Shown piece by piece: positions 48,303-60,125 of a DNA stretch of 64,000 nt (the stretch's first letter is position 1; the number at the start of each line of letters is the position of its first letter). A model generated the notes under the pieces. It worked only from the letters and a program-made list of their open reading frames with translations, was not told where the DNA came from and did no database searches. The translations under genes were made by a program, and so were the position numbers. The DNA is from Sisyra terminalis (Eukaryota; Arthropoda; Insecta; Neuroptera; Sisyridae), in NCBI GenBank assembly GCA_958496175.1, contig OY292280.1, forward strand, positions 4,712,001-4,776,000. The letters are read 5' to 3'.

Positions 48303-48422
48303 GTGGGTTCGATCCTCGTGTCGTGCAAATTTTAAATATTTCTCGATAACGAATTTAATTAACCCTAGAGTCGCTAAAGAACTTTAGCAGTTATAAAGCG
48401 TCGGTAAATAACAATTAAAAAA
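48303..48422 (+). mobile_element. SINE, 5' truncated
   Basis: B box GGTTCGATCC to tail. It shares its 3' junction (AAAAAACAAGTAT) with the SINE at 16893-17018, so both derive from one insertion. Confidence 0.8.
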
Positions 48423-48615
48423 CAAGTATGACTTCTCACGTGCGTAGGTACATTAGTACACATACCGTTTTTTTTTCTGAGGGGGGCACAAGGGGTGGAC
48501 AGAATGAAACCAACTAAGTTCACAATTCCAGCTAGAAATGGACCATTTTATCAAATCTGATAATTTGATTAGCTTCTAAGTATGTACTGTGATAGAATTT
48601 CCACAGTATACAAAA

Positions 48616-48647
48616 ATTGACCCCCCCCCATCTTGGGGGGGGTCAAT
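48616..48647. repeat. C-run/G-run hairpin
   Basis: ATTGACCCCCCCC pairs with GGGGGGGGTCAAT across a short ATCTT-type loop. Confidence 0.85.
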
Positions 48648-48649
48648 CT

Positions 48650-49700
48650 GTCCTTGAATTGGTAGATACAACCAAAATGGTTTAAAATCCTTTATCGAGA
48701 TTATCAGAAATACAAATAATAATCTATAGTGTTTTGTTTTTCTAAGCAGCCATTAAGTCCGTTGCCTTCATTGACCAACCGCCATTATGTCTAGTACCCT
48801 TCATGTTTCCTTCAGTTGTTTTAATGGCCAAACTTAGTCTTAGCGTTTTTAAGTGACCCTCTTCTCCTCAAAGTCGCCAGTCGTCGTCGAATATTTGACC
48901 GTGAAAGAAATGCTAACCGACTTTACATTAACAATTTTTTTTTCCAAGGGTATTATTGTAAAAATGGGCGAAATCGAAGGTTTTCGGTGAAAAATTTTTG
49001 TCGAAATCAAAACAATAGTTCCGGTACTCACATGTGTACAAATTGGACCTGGCTTTTTGAAGTGGTAAAACATATGGTGGTAATTTAAAAAAAAAAAAAA
49101 CAAAAGAAAAGTGTTAACATGTGCCAGTGGACAAGTTCGACCGTATTTTGTTTTTAATTGTTTTAAAAAGGATATCACATTTATGGTAAATCTTCTCGAA
49201 TTTAATGCTTAATGTATAAGTTTCAATAATGCCTGAAATATGATATCATAGAATACTTATTTTTTATTTCTATAATCCCAATGATTTATAATATGTCGGT
49301 GTAATCAGCCTGTGTTCATTGTTTTAGACTTGGGAACATTATTATTTTTTTAGTCAAGTAAGAGTTGAAAGGCCATTAATTAAATGATTAAGTAGTAAAA
49401 GTAATTAAATGATAAGTAAAATTGATTTTTTTCAATTATTAATCTCGTTGGTTTCATATACTTGATTCATTATTATAACCATATAGTTAGATTATGCTAT
49501 TATTTTCTGTTTTTAATCAACCAAAGATATGGGAAATGCATCCATATACTTTTAATAACGTTAACAATTCAGTTTTGAAATTTCAATTATAATTGTATTC
49601 AACGGAAATTGTTATGTATTTTCCGACAATCAGTAAATCTATTGTTACGTTTTTTTATGCCACGCCGACGAAGTAGCTGATATCGGTTAACATAAACCAA
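48650..49700. other. Intergenic, no recognised element
   Basis: A ~100-codon stop-free stretch on + (about 48816-49088) has no ATG and no motif known to me. The rest is AT-rich. Confidence 0.4.
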
Positions 49701-49706
49701 TTTATA

Positions 49707-50045
49707 AGCCTAGTAGGTAGTGGGTTCGATCGTCGTACCGTGCAAATTTTTAATATTTCTCGGTAACGGATTTAATTAACCCTAGAGTCGCTAAAGGACC
49801 TTAGGGTTCCGCCACTTTTGGAACACCAAAATGACAGAAGGCTAAAAAGAAAAGTGCCTAGTGATCAAGTAGAGGCATAGGAGATTCCTCCACTGGGAGT
49901 GATCTCCATCACGTCAGCTCCGGTCATCAAAAAGGATTATAGGACCTAGATCCTAATGGCCGATTTATATATAAAATAAAATAACCCTAGAGTCGCTAAA
50001 GGATCTTAGTAGTTATAAAGCGATAGTAAATAACAATTAAAAAAA
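49707..50045 (+). mobile_element. SINE split by a LINE-tail insertion
   Basis: SINE parts 49707-49804 and 49982-50045 flank foreign sequence. The body motif is repeated on both sides as the target duplication. Confidence 0.85.
49805..49981 (+). mobile_element. 5'-truncated non-LTR retrotransposon tail
   Basis: ~177 bp ending TTTATATATAAAATAAAA, flanked by a 28 bp duplication (49777-49804 and 49982-50009, one mismatch) beginning TAACCCTAGAGTCGC. This is the signature of target-primed reverse transcription. Confidence 0.85.
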
Positions 50046-50301
50046 ATCTTTCAATATTCTTCAAATTTTGATTCGTGGTCGAGAAAACTATTAAAACAAA
50101 ATTAACTTAAATCAAGTTAGGAATATATTTCTGTGGACCTGAAAGATAAATAAATCCTCATAAGAATATTATTTACTTAAAGGACTTGATAAGGTAACAA
50201 AACTTGGATACCTATTAGTAGGTATCTCTTGACGCTACACCATCTAGTGGTCAACAATATAACTGTTCCAACTGTTATTTCGTTATTCAAGTAATTCAAA
50301 A

Positions 50302-50456
50302 GCCTACTGGTAACTGAGTGGTCTGGGTGACCACTCCAAAACTAGTAGGTAGTGGGTCCAAAACTCATACCGTGCACATTTTCAATATTTCTCGATACCG
50401 GATTTAATTAATCCTAGAGTCGCTAAAGGACCTTAGTAGTTATAAAGCTAAATATT
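50302..50456 (+). mobile_element. tRNA-derived SINE, diverged
   Basis: A box TAACTGAGTGG (mutated), B box region GGGTCCAAAACTC (mutated), body intact. Confidence 0.78.
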
Positions 50457-50491
50457 AATTTATTTACTTTGAGGGGTTCGTTAGGACTTGT

Positions 50492-50696
50492 GGCTCAAGT
50501 CCCTTTTTAATCACTCAATATCTGACAACGTTGCATTTTCGACTTTGTTTTTAATTTGATTCGCAAATAAAACGGTCCATAATGAAAATTTTGCCAGAAA
50601 AGAGAGAATTATACCATAGTAGAATTAAATCATCAAAAAAGTACTAATAAAGAATGCAACGTTGCCAAATTTAACTGTTTTAAAAAGGACTTGAGC
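50492..50696. mobile_element. Divergent family A MITE
   Basis: GGCTCAAGTCCCTTTTTAAT left end and GGACTTGAGCT right end, with GCAACGTTGCC cores. Confidence 0.7.
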
Positions 50697-50824
50697 TGAA
50701 CTTGTTTCAGGATATGTAATACTAACATGAATTTATTTATTTAAACAATTGCGATTTATTTGGAACTTTGTAACTTGATCTGAACTATTTTGGCGACGGT
50801 TAATCTTCTTATTGCCACATTATG

Positions 50825-51355
50825 GAAGTTGTCAGATTTTTCTCAGACATTTTCTCTTGGATTTCTATCTCTTTTTACCCCAGAGTGTTCTGGAACGTCT
50901 TTCGTCTCTCTTCAATCTCATTGTTAGAACTTTCGAATGTAAATCCGCAACAATATAATGTAAATATTACTTATACCAAATATATCCGGCCACCGCCAGA
51001 ATTGATGACGATAGGGATCCGATTTATGATAATTTTTATCATTCTCGCAAGAATTTCCGGGAATAGATTCCCGCATTCCTGACAAATATTTTCTCTGAAG
51101 ACTTCACGAGTCTTTGGTTCAAAAAACCTCACAAAAATAACTGTTGAATGGTTAAATCAGGCAATTTTGCCGATCAGTGTTATACCACCAGATTAAGCGA
51201 CCCGAAAATTCGGTCCTTGGAGTTTTGGTTATTGGTTGTGCAGGATATGTCGTTGGATTCCATTCTGTTGGAACCACATGTTCTCCAGTCCCAAGTCCAG
51301 TTGAGGCAAGAGAAAATCGTTAACCATAGCAGTTGATAAAATTGATAAAATTATT
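50825..51355 (-). pseudogene. Decayed DDE transposase (mariner/IS630-like)
   Basis: The minus strand reads, with frameshifts and stops: VNDFLLPQLDLGLENMWFQQ (ends at 51335), then segments resembling the ...DRI.SR...W..RS.DLTP.D.FLWG... catalytic block (KDRIFGSLNL, LPDLTIQQLFL*GFL), and finally SGGGRIYLV*VIF, like the usual C-terminal SRGGHL..VIF. The order matches a transposase family widespread in insects. The reading frame is broken many times. Confidence 0.6.
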
Positions 51356-51359
51356 CCAC

Positions 51360-52007
51360 GTTCTTGAGGAATCTAGCAATGCATATCTTTGTAATGTGCA
51401 TTTTGTATATGTTTACTTGACAAATGTTAAAACAGGATTGACATTTACCGCCATTTGCAAAAGTTGTAGTATCTTCCGATAGGGTGATGACTTAGTAGCA
51501 CCTAAAACTACTGTTTTTTTTTTTCAAAATTGGTTTAACTTTTCTTTGTTAAAATGAAGTCAAAATTTGGAATTAGGAAAATATAGATAATGGCAAGCGA
51601 TGCAATATTATTTACGCTGTTTTTGTTTTGTTTTTGTCTCAAACAAAAGAAAACTATTTTGATAATTGAAAGAATTTTTAACACAACCGGTCTTTGTGGG
51701 GTTTCCTGGAATGCCGTAAATTCCAGGAATGACATAATAATTCCTACAAAATATGCTTAGTAATAAATACAATTCTAGCGTTGGTCAATACATTGTAGGC
51801 AATTATTGGACTAATTTTTATAAAGTTTTATTTTCTGAACTTGATATGTTTAAATCTAAGATAAAGGGAATCTATTAAAGGGATTTCTATTAAACAACAA
51901 AAATTCGTTCGAAACTATCCAAAATCATTCAAATTTCATCGTATAATTTGTAATAGGTATTAGATAATTTAACTAATAGGTTCCTTTAGGTTATCAAATA
52001 GGTATTA
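51360..52007. other. AT-rich spacer
   Basis: No feature recognised. Confidence 0.45.
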
Positions 52008-52218
52008 CAGTGTAATCTCACTAATCCGGCATTATTAAAAACCGGAGGGTGCCGGATTATTAGAATGTTCGAATTGCTGAATTATAGTGAAAAGTCATGG
52101 GTAATGAATAAAATAAAGCATTTCATAGAGAGAATAAATGTAGAGAGGCGTGGGAGGAGGGTGCCGGATTATTAGACTTGCCGATCTATCGAAGTGACGG
52201 ATTAGTGAGATTATACTG
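52008..52218. mobile_element. Pogo/Tc-like MITE, family B
   Basis: CAGTGTAATCTCACTAATCC and GATTAGTGAGATTATACTG ends, flanked by TA. Confidence 0.88.
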
Positions 52219-52532
52219 TATTAGTATATAGTTTAGGAGTATTCATACTTGAACGGTAGTATCTGATATGCACAGTACAAAAAATCTGCAAAAAATAAAT
52301 TTGTTAATAAAAATTAATTAATTAATTTCTCCTAAAAGTTTTCAAGAAAACACCTTTAATAAGCCCATATTTCAAATAAAAATATTCTTTAGCATCCCCG
52401 AGATAGTATTTAGGTATCTTACTATTCAGTTTCATTGTTTCTATACTATGACCCATTTTATCAAAGAATATCTAGGAAAAAAATCTTATGGCCAATATTC
52501 ACCACACCCGCTTTGGGTTATTATGGATATTA

Positions 52533-52965
52533 CAGTATAATCTCACTGATCCGGCACTTCGATTGATCGGCACGTCCAATAATCCGGCACCCTCCGACCC
52601 CGCCCCTCTACATTTATTTTCTGTATGAAATGCTTTATTTTATTCATTACCTATGACTTTTTCACTATAATCCAGTAATCCGAACATTCCAATAATCCGG
52701 CACTATCCGGTTTTTAATAGTGCCGGATTAGTGAGATTACACTATATTATTAAATTATATCTGGCATATTGTCTGCGATACGTATTTCGATTGTCCGACA
52801 TTCCTCGGTAGTGATATAAATCACACCGTAATTGTTATTTTATTTTTTTAGTTAAGACCAGCGGTTTCCTTTAAAATAAAAGCATATTTTTGGTTTGGTG
52901 ATCTTTTAAATTTTTCCACTTCATTTGAACGGGGTTTTAATTTTTGGGTATCCCATGAGGGTTTT
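52533..52965. repeat. Family B MITE plus flank, duplicated from or to 10550-10975
   Basis: The MITE occupies 52533-52744. The adjacent ~220 bp (TATCTGGCATATTGTCTG, then CAGCGGTTTCCTTTAAAAT) matches the flank of the copy at 10550. Confidence 0.85.
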
Positions 52966-52975
52966 TACATTAATT

Positions 52976-53099
52976 CCTCTATGAAATACTTTATTTTATT
53001 CATTACCTATGACTTTTTCACTATAATTCAGTAATCCGAACATCCCAATAATCCGGCACCCTCTGGTATTTAATAGTGCCGTATTAGTGAGATTACACT
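52976..53099. mobile_element. Pogo/Tc-like MITE, half copy
   Basis: Only one half is present, from CTCTATGAAATACTTTATTT to GAGATTACACTG. Confidence 0.75.
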
Positions 53100-53160
53100 G
53101 TATTTCAAATAGAAAAATTATCCCCAAAATGACAAGAAACATCAAAGTTAAAAAATTAAG

Positions 53161-53277
53161 TTTGGTCCTTGTATCGAACAAATTCTCGATATTTCTCGAT
53201 TACGGATTTTTATTAACCCTAGAGTCGCTAAAGACCTTAGTAGTAGTAAAGCAACGGTAAATAACAATTTAAAAAAA
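53161..53277 (+). mobile_element. SINE, 5' truncated
   Basis: Body CCTAGAGTCGCTAAAGACC and tail GGTAAATAACAATTTAAAAA. Confidence 0.78.
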
Positions 53278-53506
53278 CAGGTTAAAAATAATAAGATAAT
53301 AAGAAAGTCCAGGTTTAGTTTTTATTAATCGATATCTTTTTCATTTTGGGTCCCCTGAAATTGTAACCCACGGCGGGAGAGGTGTGTTCTGGTTTAACTA
53401 TCCCCAGGTGCAGATCCCCTAACCGGTAGATATTACTATAACAGTAGATACCTACCTAGGAAATAAAGTGTCATTAATCATTAACGTCATTAATCATAGT
53501 AACTCC

Positions 53507-53660
53507 CAAGGTTTATAAAATACACAGGTGGCCTCATGCGCTACGTGACGTTTCCAGAAGAAATTCATATATATCTTCAGACTGATTCAAATTTCAAAAT
53601 TCTTCGTATGACGTCATTTTTTTTTTCTAATGGGGCAACCTGTGTAATTTATAAACCTTG
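53507..53660. mobile_element. Mutator-like MITE, family C
   Basis: Perfect 9 bp duplication AGTAACTCC (53498-53506 and 53661-53669). Confidence 0.93.
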
Positions 53661-53669
53661 AGTAACTCC

Positions 53670-56485
53670 TACTAAATATACCTAGATCACTAGTGCGACA
53701 AAACTATAGTAGCTTGCTTAAATTTGATCTTTTTATGGATAATCTGGAATCTTCCCCCTGACGTAAACACGTGCAGGGGGACACAAAACTCCGATAAATT
53801 AATAACCCGAATATTTTTCATTCAGAACTTATACATTTTTTAATAACAGTGACTTCTTTGTTCTCCGTATAAAAACTATAACTATTATGACATTGGAGGG
53901 TTCATTTCTTCTAAAAACTAAAATCGGATAATTTATGTCTTTTATTCCCTCTCTTTCTGTCTCTTTTACCACATGGATCATTAGTATAAAGCAAACGGAG
54001 AAAACAAAATTATGTAATAAATTGTGATCCAAGTGGTTCAACTTCACTTCAAGGTCAACTGATATCAACAGTTGAAACTAATACCACTTCTTAAGAGTTT
54101 TGGAATTTCAATAAAATCCGAAGCGAATTAAGCGTAGTTTTGTGCCAATAAGTCTTATCGCAATTGATTATTGACTATGGCGGTTCGATTATCCATTAAT
54201 AATGATTGCATTGTAGTGAAATACGAGATTTACATATTCTGTGTTCCAGGTTATCGGAATCCTTTTTTTTCATCTTCGTTTGTCGCCAACCGTCCATTCA
54301 TAGCAAATCGGAAACTCCTACATCAAGTTTTCTAATTATAGTCCCCACTAGGCGACAGCCAATCAAAAACGCTCGTATAACCCCCGTTTTAGTGTCCCAC
54401 TCCACCGGTAGCCTATCAGAAACTTGTGTTTCACGTATTCTTCTTGCTCATTTGTTTTCAATGACGTAATATTAGTTTTTGTTTCACTATACTAATCGGC
54501 TATCTCTTTTTAGCATCCTATGAAAATCACGCTTCGTTTGTTTTTATTATTTTTTTTGCAGTGTGATTTTCTCAAATTTGAGGCATGATTTTTTATTGAT
54601 TGATTGATCGATAGTTTAAGTTCAATATTAAGTGAGGTGAGGTAGTACGGGGGATTTGTATTGGTTTGGAATTGAAACTAGAAGTTTGTTATTAATAATT
54701 TCATCAGTAAATTGGTGTTTGTTTAAAAAAACTCCAACGAAAATCTTATTAATCGATATAGAAACAGTTGAAGTGACCTCTGACGACAGTCATTTGTTTA
54801 TTGTTTTGCCGGTTGTTAGACAGTATGAATCACTACTGACAAATGTCACGTCGTGAAATAGTTCAGTTGTTTCAGTGTGTAAGAGAAAGACAACAACAAT
54901 TTATCAAACCTCGTAAATTTCAAATAACGTTGCAGTTATAAGCGTGTTATGGTTTTTGTGATAAAATATACAATCAACTGCATACAAATCAAATAAATCG
55001 AATTACTTAACAGATTATACGTTATGAAACAAAAGAAAGACAGAAAAAACAAATGAAGCACTGATCATACAGTTGAATTAAAACATTAGCTCCGCTTGTC
55101 ATTTGTTAATCACAGTTCAAGTTGTCTTCCAACTTGGTGTTCAACAATTGAAAGTATTATCCATGGTGGATAAAACCGCAAATTTTCGGGTACTCCGGAA
55201 TAGTGAATGAAATTTAAAGCCCAGAAAGGACCAAATAATTCATAATAGTTCGTTTTATGAAAAAAAATTAGTCCGGAACTATACCGAATTCTGGCAAGTT
55301 GGTGTGTGCTTGAATTTTGAACAAATCTCCAAAGGATTAAGAACTGATGAATTGGATGGAATTGTTCCAAAACGTGATAACTGTGCAGAATAGTTCGCGT
55401 TAATCTTTCTTAGAAGTATAGTGCTTTGTTTTCTGTAATATAATAAAACGATTTATCGATTAATTTAAATCAATTAATTCTTATCGATAAATATTCGTAC
55501 ACTTGCGCATAACTATAACTATTAAATTTGCCAGTAGTTCATTTGAACACCAACCTTCATACCGGCCGGATTGCTTCAGCCATTGTGCTTTTCATTTGTT
55601 TCTAAACAAGTTGTGGTTGTGGTATCCTTTAGGTTCCTATTCAAAGCGGTGGAAATCAGCTTCGCATTTTCCCGATAAATCGTAACCAGTATCTATCGCA
55701 GTAAGTGAATTTATTCTTTTGAAATTTTCCAAAATTAAAATGCCATTTTTCACCGAATTTATTTGAAGAATTTTCTATAATTTCAAGAAAATTTTGTCTT
55801 TAAATTTCATAGCAAAATCATGTGAAAATGGTGACGTGTACTATTTGTTTTACTTACAACGTAATAGCTAACATCCGATCGAAAACAATTGCAAATCAGT
55901 GACAGGATTTTGTTTTTCGTTTAAAAAACAAAACAATAAACATTCTTATTATAAACATTTTTTGGTATTTCTATTGTGGATATGAATAATCTTTGAATTT
56001 CCGTCTTCTATAAAAGATTTTCATAGATTTCTCCCAATTCAAAATGGAGTCGCTTTTCCCAATGTAAAGATATCCATTTAATTAATCTTCATTCCCATTT
56101 TTGCTTAAAAATAAAAATTCTATTTACCCATAGTGTTCTACAATAGTTTTCCGAAGTTCTAGTACCTCTTCTTCGAAACCAATTTATAGTTATTTAAGGG
56201 GACTTGAGTGATGTCTGAGTCGGTAAAGTAGATTGTGACAATCATCAATACTTATCTATGATCTGTCCTCTTTGCCTTTTGCATAGAACCAAAGGGTTAA
56301 TCAAAGGTCAAATTGAGATTATTGACTATCAGAAACAATCAATAGCATTATAAAATCGTTAAAAAAGCAAGCATTGTCATTTAAAATGACTTAAGTTTAT
56401 CATAAAAAAATAAAGAACGAAACTTAATTACTTCTAATTTTTAAATTTTACAACCTTCTCCGAGATTATTTCTCTATAATGAATG
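53670..56485. other. Repeat-poor region, no gene recognised
   Basis: Several short ORFs lack ATG starts. 55500-55705 is GC-richer and ends at a good donor (CGCA|GTAAGT), which may be a non-coding first exon on +. The rest is unassigned. Confidence 0.35.
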
Positions 56486-56493
56486 ATACTATT

Positions 56494-56721
56494 GGTTCAA
56501 GTCCATTTTACCATATCCACAATCTGGCAACGTTACATTTTCGATTTTGTTTTTAATTTAATTCACGGTTTTTTTTTGATGATTTAATTCTAATTTGGTA
56601 TTTAGTCTTTATTTTGTGGCTAAGTTTTCATTATGGACCAATTAAATCGCGAATTTACATAAAAACAAAGTCAAAAATGCAACGTTGCCAGATTGTGAGT
56701 GTGCTAAAATGGACTTGAGCC
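56494..56721. mobile_element. Family A palindromic MITE
   Basis: Perfect 8 bp duplication ATACTATT (56486-56493 and 56722-56729). Confidence 0.9.
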
Positions 56722-56780
56722 ATACTATTTTTCTTATAATAATTTAAAATATAAACTAGTCTTGTTTAATATAATTTATA

Positions 56781-57117
56781 ATTTGTTTTGACCGAAGCAC
56801 GCCAAACCCTAGAAGTCTGTAGGAAGGTATGAAATTTAGGGTCAAGTCCCTTTTTACCGACATCAATATCTGGCAACGTTGCATTTTCTCCATTATGTTT
56901 TTTTAGTTGCAGTGTGTTAAGTCAATTCTAATGTCAAATAATTTTCTTTTTCATTACTAAATTTTCATTTTGGTCCGATTTAATCGCGAATTAAATTAAA
57001 AGCAAAGTAGAAAATGCAACGTTGCCAGATATTGATGTCGGTAAAAAGGGACTTGACCCTAAATTTCATACCTTCCTACAGACTTCTAGGGTTTGGCGTC
57101 CTTCGGTCAAAACAAAT
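56781..57117. mobile_element. Extended family A hairpin
   Basis: The family A palindrome is enlarged by a further ~58 bp on each side that is itself inverted: ATTTGTTTTGACCGAAG mirrors CTTCGGTCAAAACAAAT, and CCAAACCCTAGAAGTCTGTA mirrors its complement. Arms are near-perfect for over 100 bp. Confidence 0.85.
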
Positions 57118-57397
57118 TTTAGCACCGTTTTATATAGGAATAGGTGTACAAATTTGCAAAAAATTAAAAAAAAAAGGAAAATAATAATCAAAATTAATAA
57201 AAAACAATGTTAAAAAATTGTCCACAAATTAGGTACATTTGTATATAAGTCGTTCATTTTGATACAATGATTCAATTTCCTTTATAAATCCTAGAAATAT
57301 TTTATTTTTGATTCGGCACCCTCGCATTTGGCACCCAATGGGGATCTCTATTGGGAAAGTATCCAATGGGAAACCCATTGAATTTAAAAAAAAAATA

Positions 57398-57623
57398 GAC
57401 TCAAATCCTTTTTAAAACAGTCAAACTTGGCAACGTTGCATTTTCTATTTTGTTTTTATTTTAATTCGCAAATAAAACGGTTTATATAAAAATTGAGCTA
57501 CAAAAAAGAAAATTATATCTACAATATTAGAAATAAATTAATAAAAGAATCGCGAATAGAATAAAAAACAAAGTAGGAAATGCAACGTTGCCAAATTAGA
57601 CTGTTTTAAAAAGGACTTGAGTC
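57398..57623. mobile_element. Family A palindromic MITE, variant ends
   Basis: Ends TTTTTAAAACAGTC and GACTGTTTTAAAAAGGAC; core GCAACGTTGCCAAAT. Confidence 0.78.
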
Positions 57624-57955
57624 AAAAACTATTCTAGTAAGTGACTATTAGACTATTTTGGTAAGAAAGAGTATTTTAAAATTTAAACTTTCAAATAATT
57701 TAACCGTAGGAAACTTTCTAATAAAATCGACAGAGAAATGAGTAATAGAAAAGCTAATATACAAGTAGCAAAAAAGGATAGACATAAATATGATCGGTCC
57801 ATAGACATATTACCAAACGTAGCATTTACTTCTTCATTTCCATCGACTTATATACGTTTCCACATATTCTAGAATCTCAAGTGATTTGGAGAAAATTAAA
57901 AAGATTTTAAAACCCTTACTTGTATTGATAAACTAAGAAGTATCAAAATAAGTTT

Positions 57956-58190
57956 GGCTCAATTCCCTTTTAGCGCTGTCAAATCTGGCAACGTTGTATT
58001 TTATACTAAACTTTTTTATTTAATTCGCCATTTTTTCCTTAATTTGATTCTAATATGGTAACATTTTTTCTTTTGTGGCTAAATTTTCATTAGGGACCGA
58101 TTTATTCGCGAATTAAATCAAAAACAAAATAGAAAATGCAACGTTGCCAGATTTGACGGTTCTATAAATAACAGGAACCAAATTTGAGCC
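57956..58190. mobile_element. Divergent family A MITE
   Basis: GGCTCAATTCCCTTTTAGC left end and AATGCAACGTTGCCAGATTT right core. Confidence 0.7.
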
Positions 58191-58264
58191 AGATGTATGA
58201 AAATATAGTACCTTATAAACCTTACATATATACCTTATAAACTAACAACAGGGTATAATCAAAA

Positions 58265-58872
58265 TAAGATTTTTTCGCTGACTTTGAACAGTTATACTAT
58301 GTATACAATATATAGAATATATTGCGGTCCAATTTATGTAGTATAATCTGATATAATAATATATAAAAATTATACCATAAACGTAAATGTGAACAGAAGT
58401 TCAAAAAAAAATATTCGTGACGTATTGCCCACATACGTATTTCGATTGTCAAGCAATCTTCCTCAGTTATGCACTCGAAAGCATAGAAATTGTTAAAAGA
58501 AAGGGAAAGGTACTAAATTGGGAAAATGGGCCAATTCAAAATTCGGCACTTTTCGGGTTGCTTACGAAGGATTCAGTGAAAGTAAAGAAATTTGGGAACA
58601 CCCCCCTCTCCCCGCCATAACCACATCGCAAAAAGAGAAAGGCACGACATATAAATTGAGGTCAATCCGTGATTATTTTGTGAACCATCGCAAAGCAGTT
58701 ACGGAGTGATCCAAACTACTTGATGACCACTGAGGAAGATTGCTTGGCAATCGAACTACGTATTTAGGCAATACGCCACGAATGTTTTTGTTTGAACTTT
58801 TTATATATTATTATATTAAATTATACTACATAAATTGGACCGCAATATATCCCATATATTGTATACACAGTA
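58265..58872. mobile_element. Family E foldback element with a foreign internal insert
   Basis: Outer ends GTATACAATATATAGAATAT and its mirror; inner palindrome around ACGTATTTCGATTGTCAAGC. About 58470-58685 replaces part of the left inner arm with unrelated, GC-richer sequence. Confidence 0.78.
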
Positions 58873-59771
58873 ACAACAGGGTACTTTAATAAAACCGAGA
58901 TAATAACAATCAAGATTTGTTTTAAGGAAAGTTTCTACTTTAGGAAATTAACCGTGAAGTGCAAATGACGGGAAAACGAATGATTTATTTATAATATTGG
59001 TATCAAAATAATTGGGCAGTGCAGAAAACTCTAGTGCAGTAATTATTAACATGGGTTTAAGCGAACCCCAGGGGTTCGGTGAGTCAGTCTTACGGGTTCG
59101 GTGGAAACCAAGATATTATATTCAAATCACATTTATATAAAAGGAAAAGGATATTTCAAAGATTCAACAGTCATTTCCAAATGCACGCATTTTAAAGTAT
59201 GCTTTAAAGTGTTGTCTGTTATTTATTTTATATATAATATTTTTTATATATTTATTATTAAGTATTTATATATAATAAAAGGAAAATAAACAAAGTTAAA
59301 TTTGTGTTGGGAAACTTAAAACTTTTATTATTAGAATCATTGTCAAATTTCCTATATTCAACATATATCTTTGTAATTTAAATTATACATTCCTAAATAA
59401 TGTTATGTTTTGTAAATAAAATATAACTTGTAATCAAATTTTCATTATTATATTATTTAAAATAGTTCAAGAATAAATTCATTTAGAAATTGGCGCTAAA
59501 AGTTCATAAATTGGTTCAAATTAGATATCGTTATTATCGGCCATACTCCCTAGCGCCATCAGTATCTGATGCTGAGAAGTAAGCCTTTCAGAGGAACAAA
59601 AGATTAACATTGAGTGGACTGTGCTAAATATAAATTATTTTCGATAAAATCAATATTTCTTAATGCTATGACGCATTACTTTTGTATAGAAGCAAAAAAA
59701 ATATTTTAAAGATATTCGACAAAATATATTTTTTTCAAGTGGTTATTTCCCGTTGCTTCCTAACAACAAAG
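58873..59771. other. AT-rich spacer
   Basis: A patch with CCCCAGGGGTTCGGTGAGTC near 59065 resembles hAT MITE interiors. No gene seen. Confidence 0.4.
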
Positions 59772-59899
59772 GTCTTTAGCGACTCTAGGGTGAATAAAAA
59801 TTTGTATTCGAGAAATATCGAAAATTTGTTCGATACGAAAATCGATCCCAACACCTATGGGTTGGGGAGCGGCCATCTTCTCGACCACCAGTAGGCTTA
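59772..59899 (-). mobile_element. tRNA-derived SINE on the minus strand
   Basis: The only copy found in reverse orientation. The body reads AGCGACTCTAGGGTGAATAA on +. A and B boxes have decayed. Confidence 0.75.
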
Positions 59900-60125
59900 A
59901 ACAGTTTTATATATTCTCAATAAAATAATATAAATTCTGGCAAGCTGAGTTATAGAAAAAAGAGTTTAATTATTAATATTATTGGCTAATTAAGATAATT
60001 AGAAAAGGGATGAAACTTATAGTTGCTTAAAATTGGCGAATGTAATAATTTTACCGGTTTATTTAAATAATATCCCATCGAGAAATTATCCAAGCCATGG
60101 GGTTATACATAAGGTGATACTCTAT

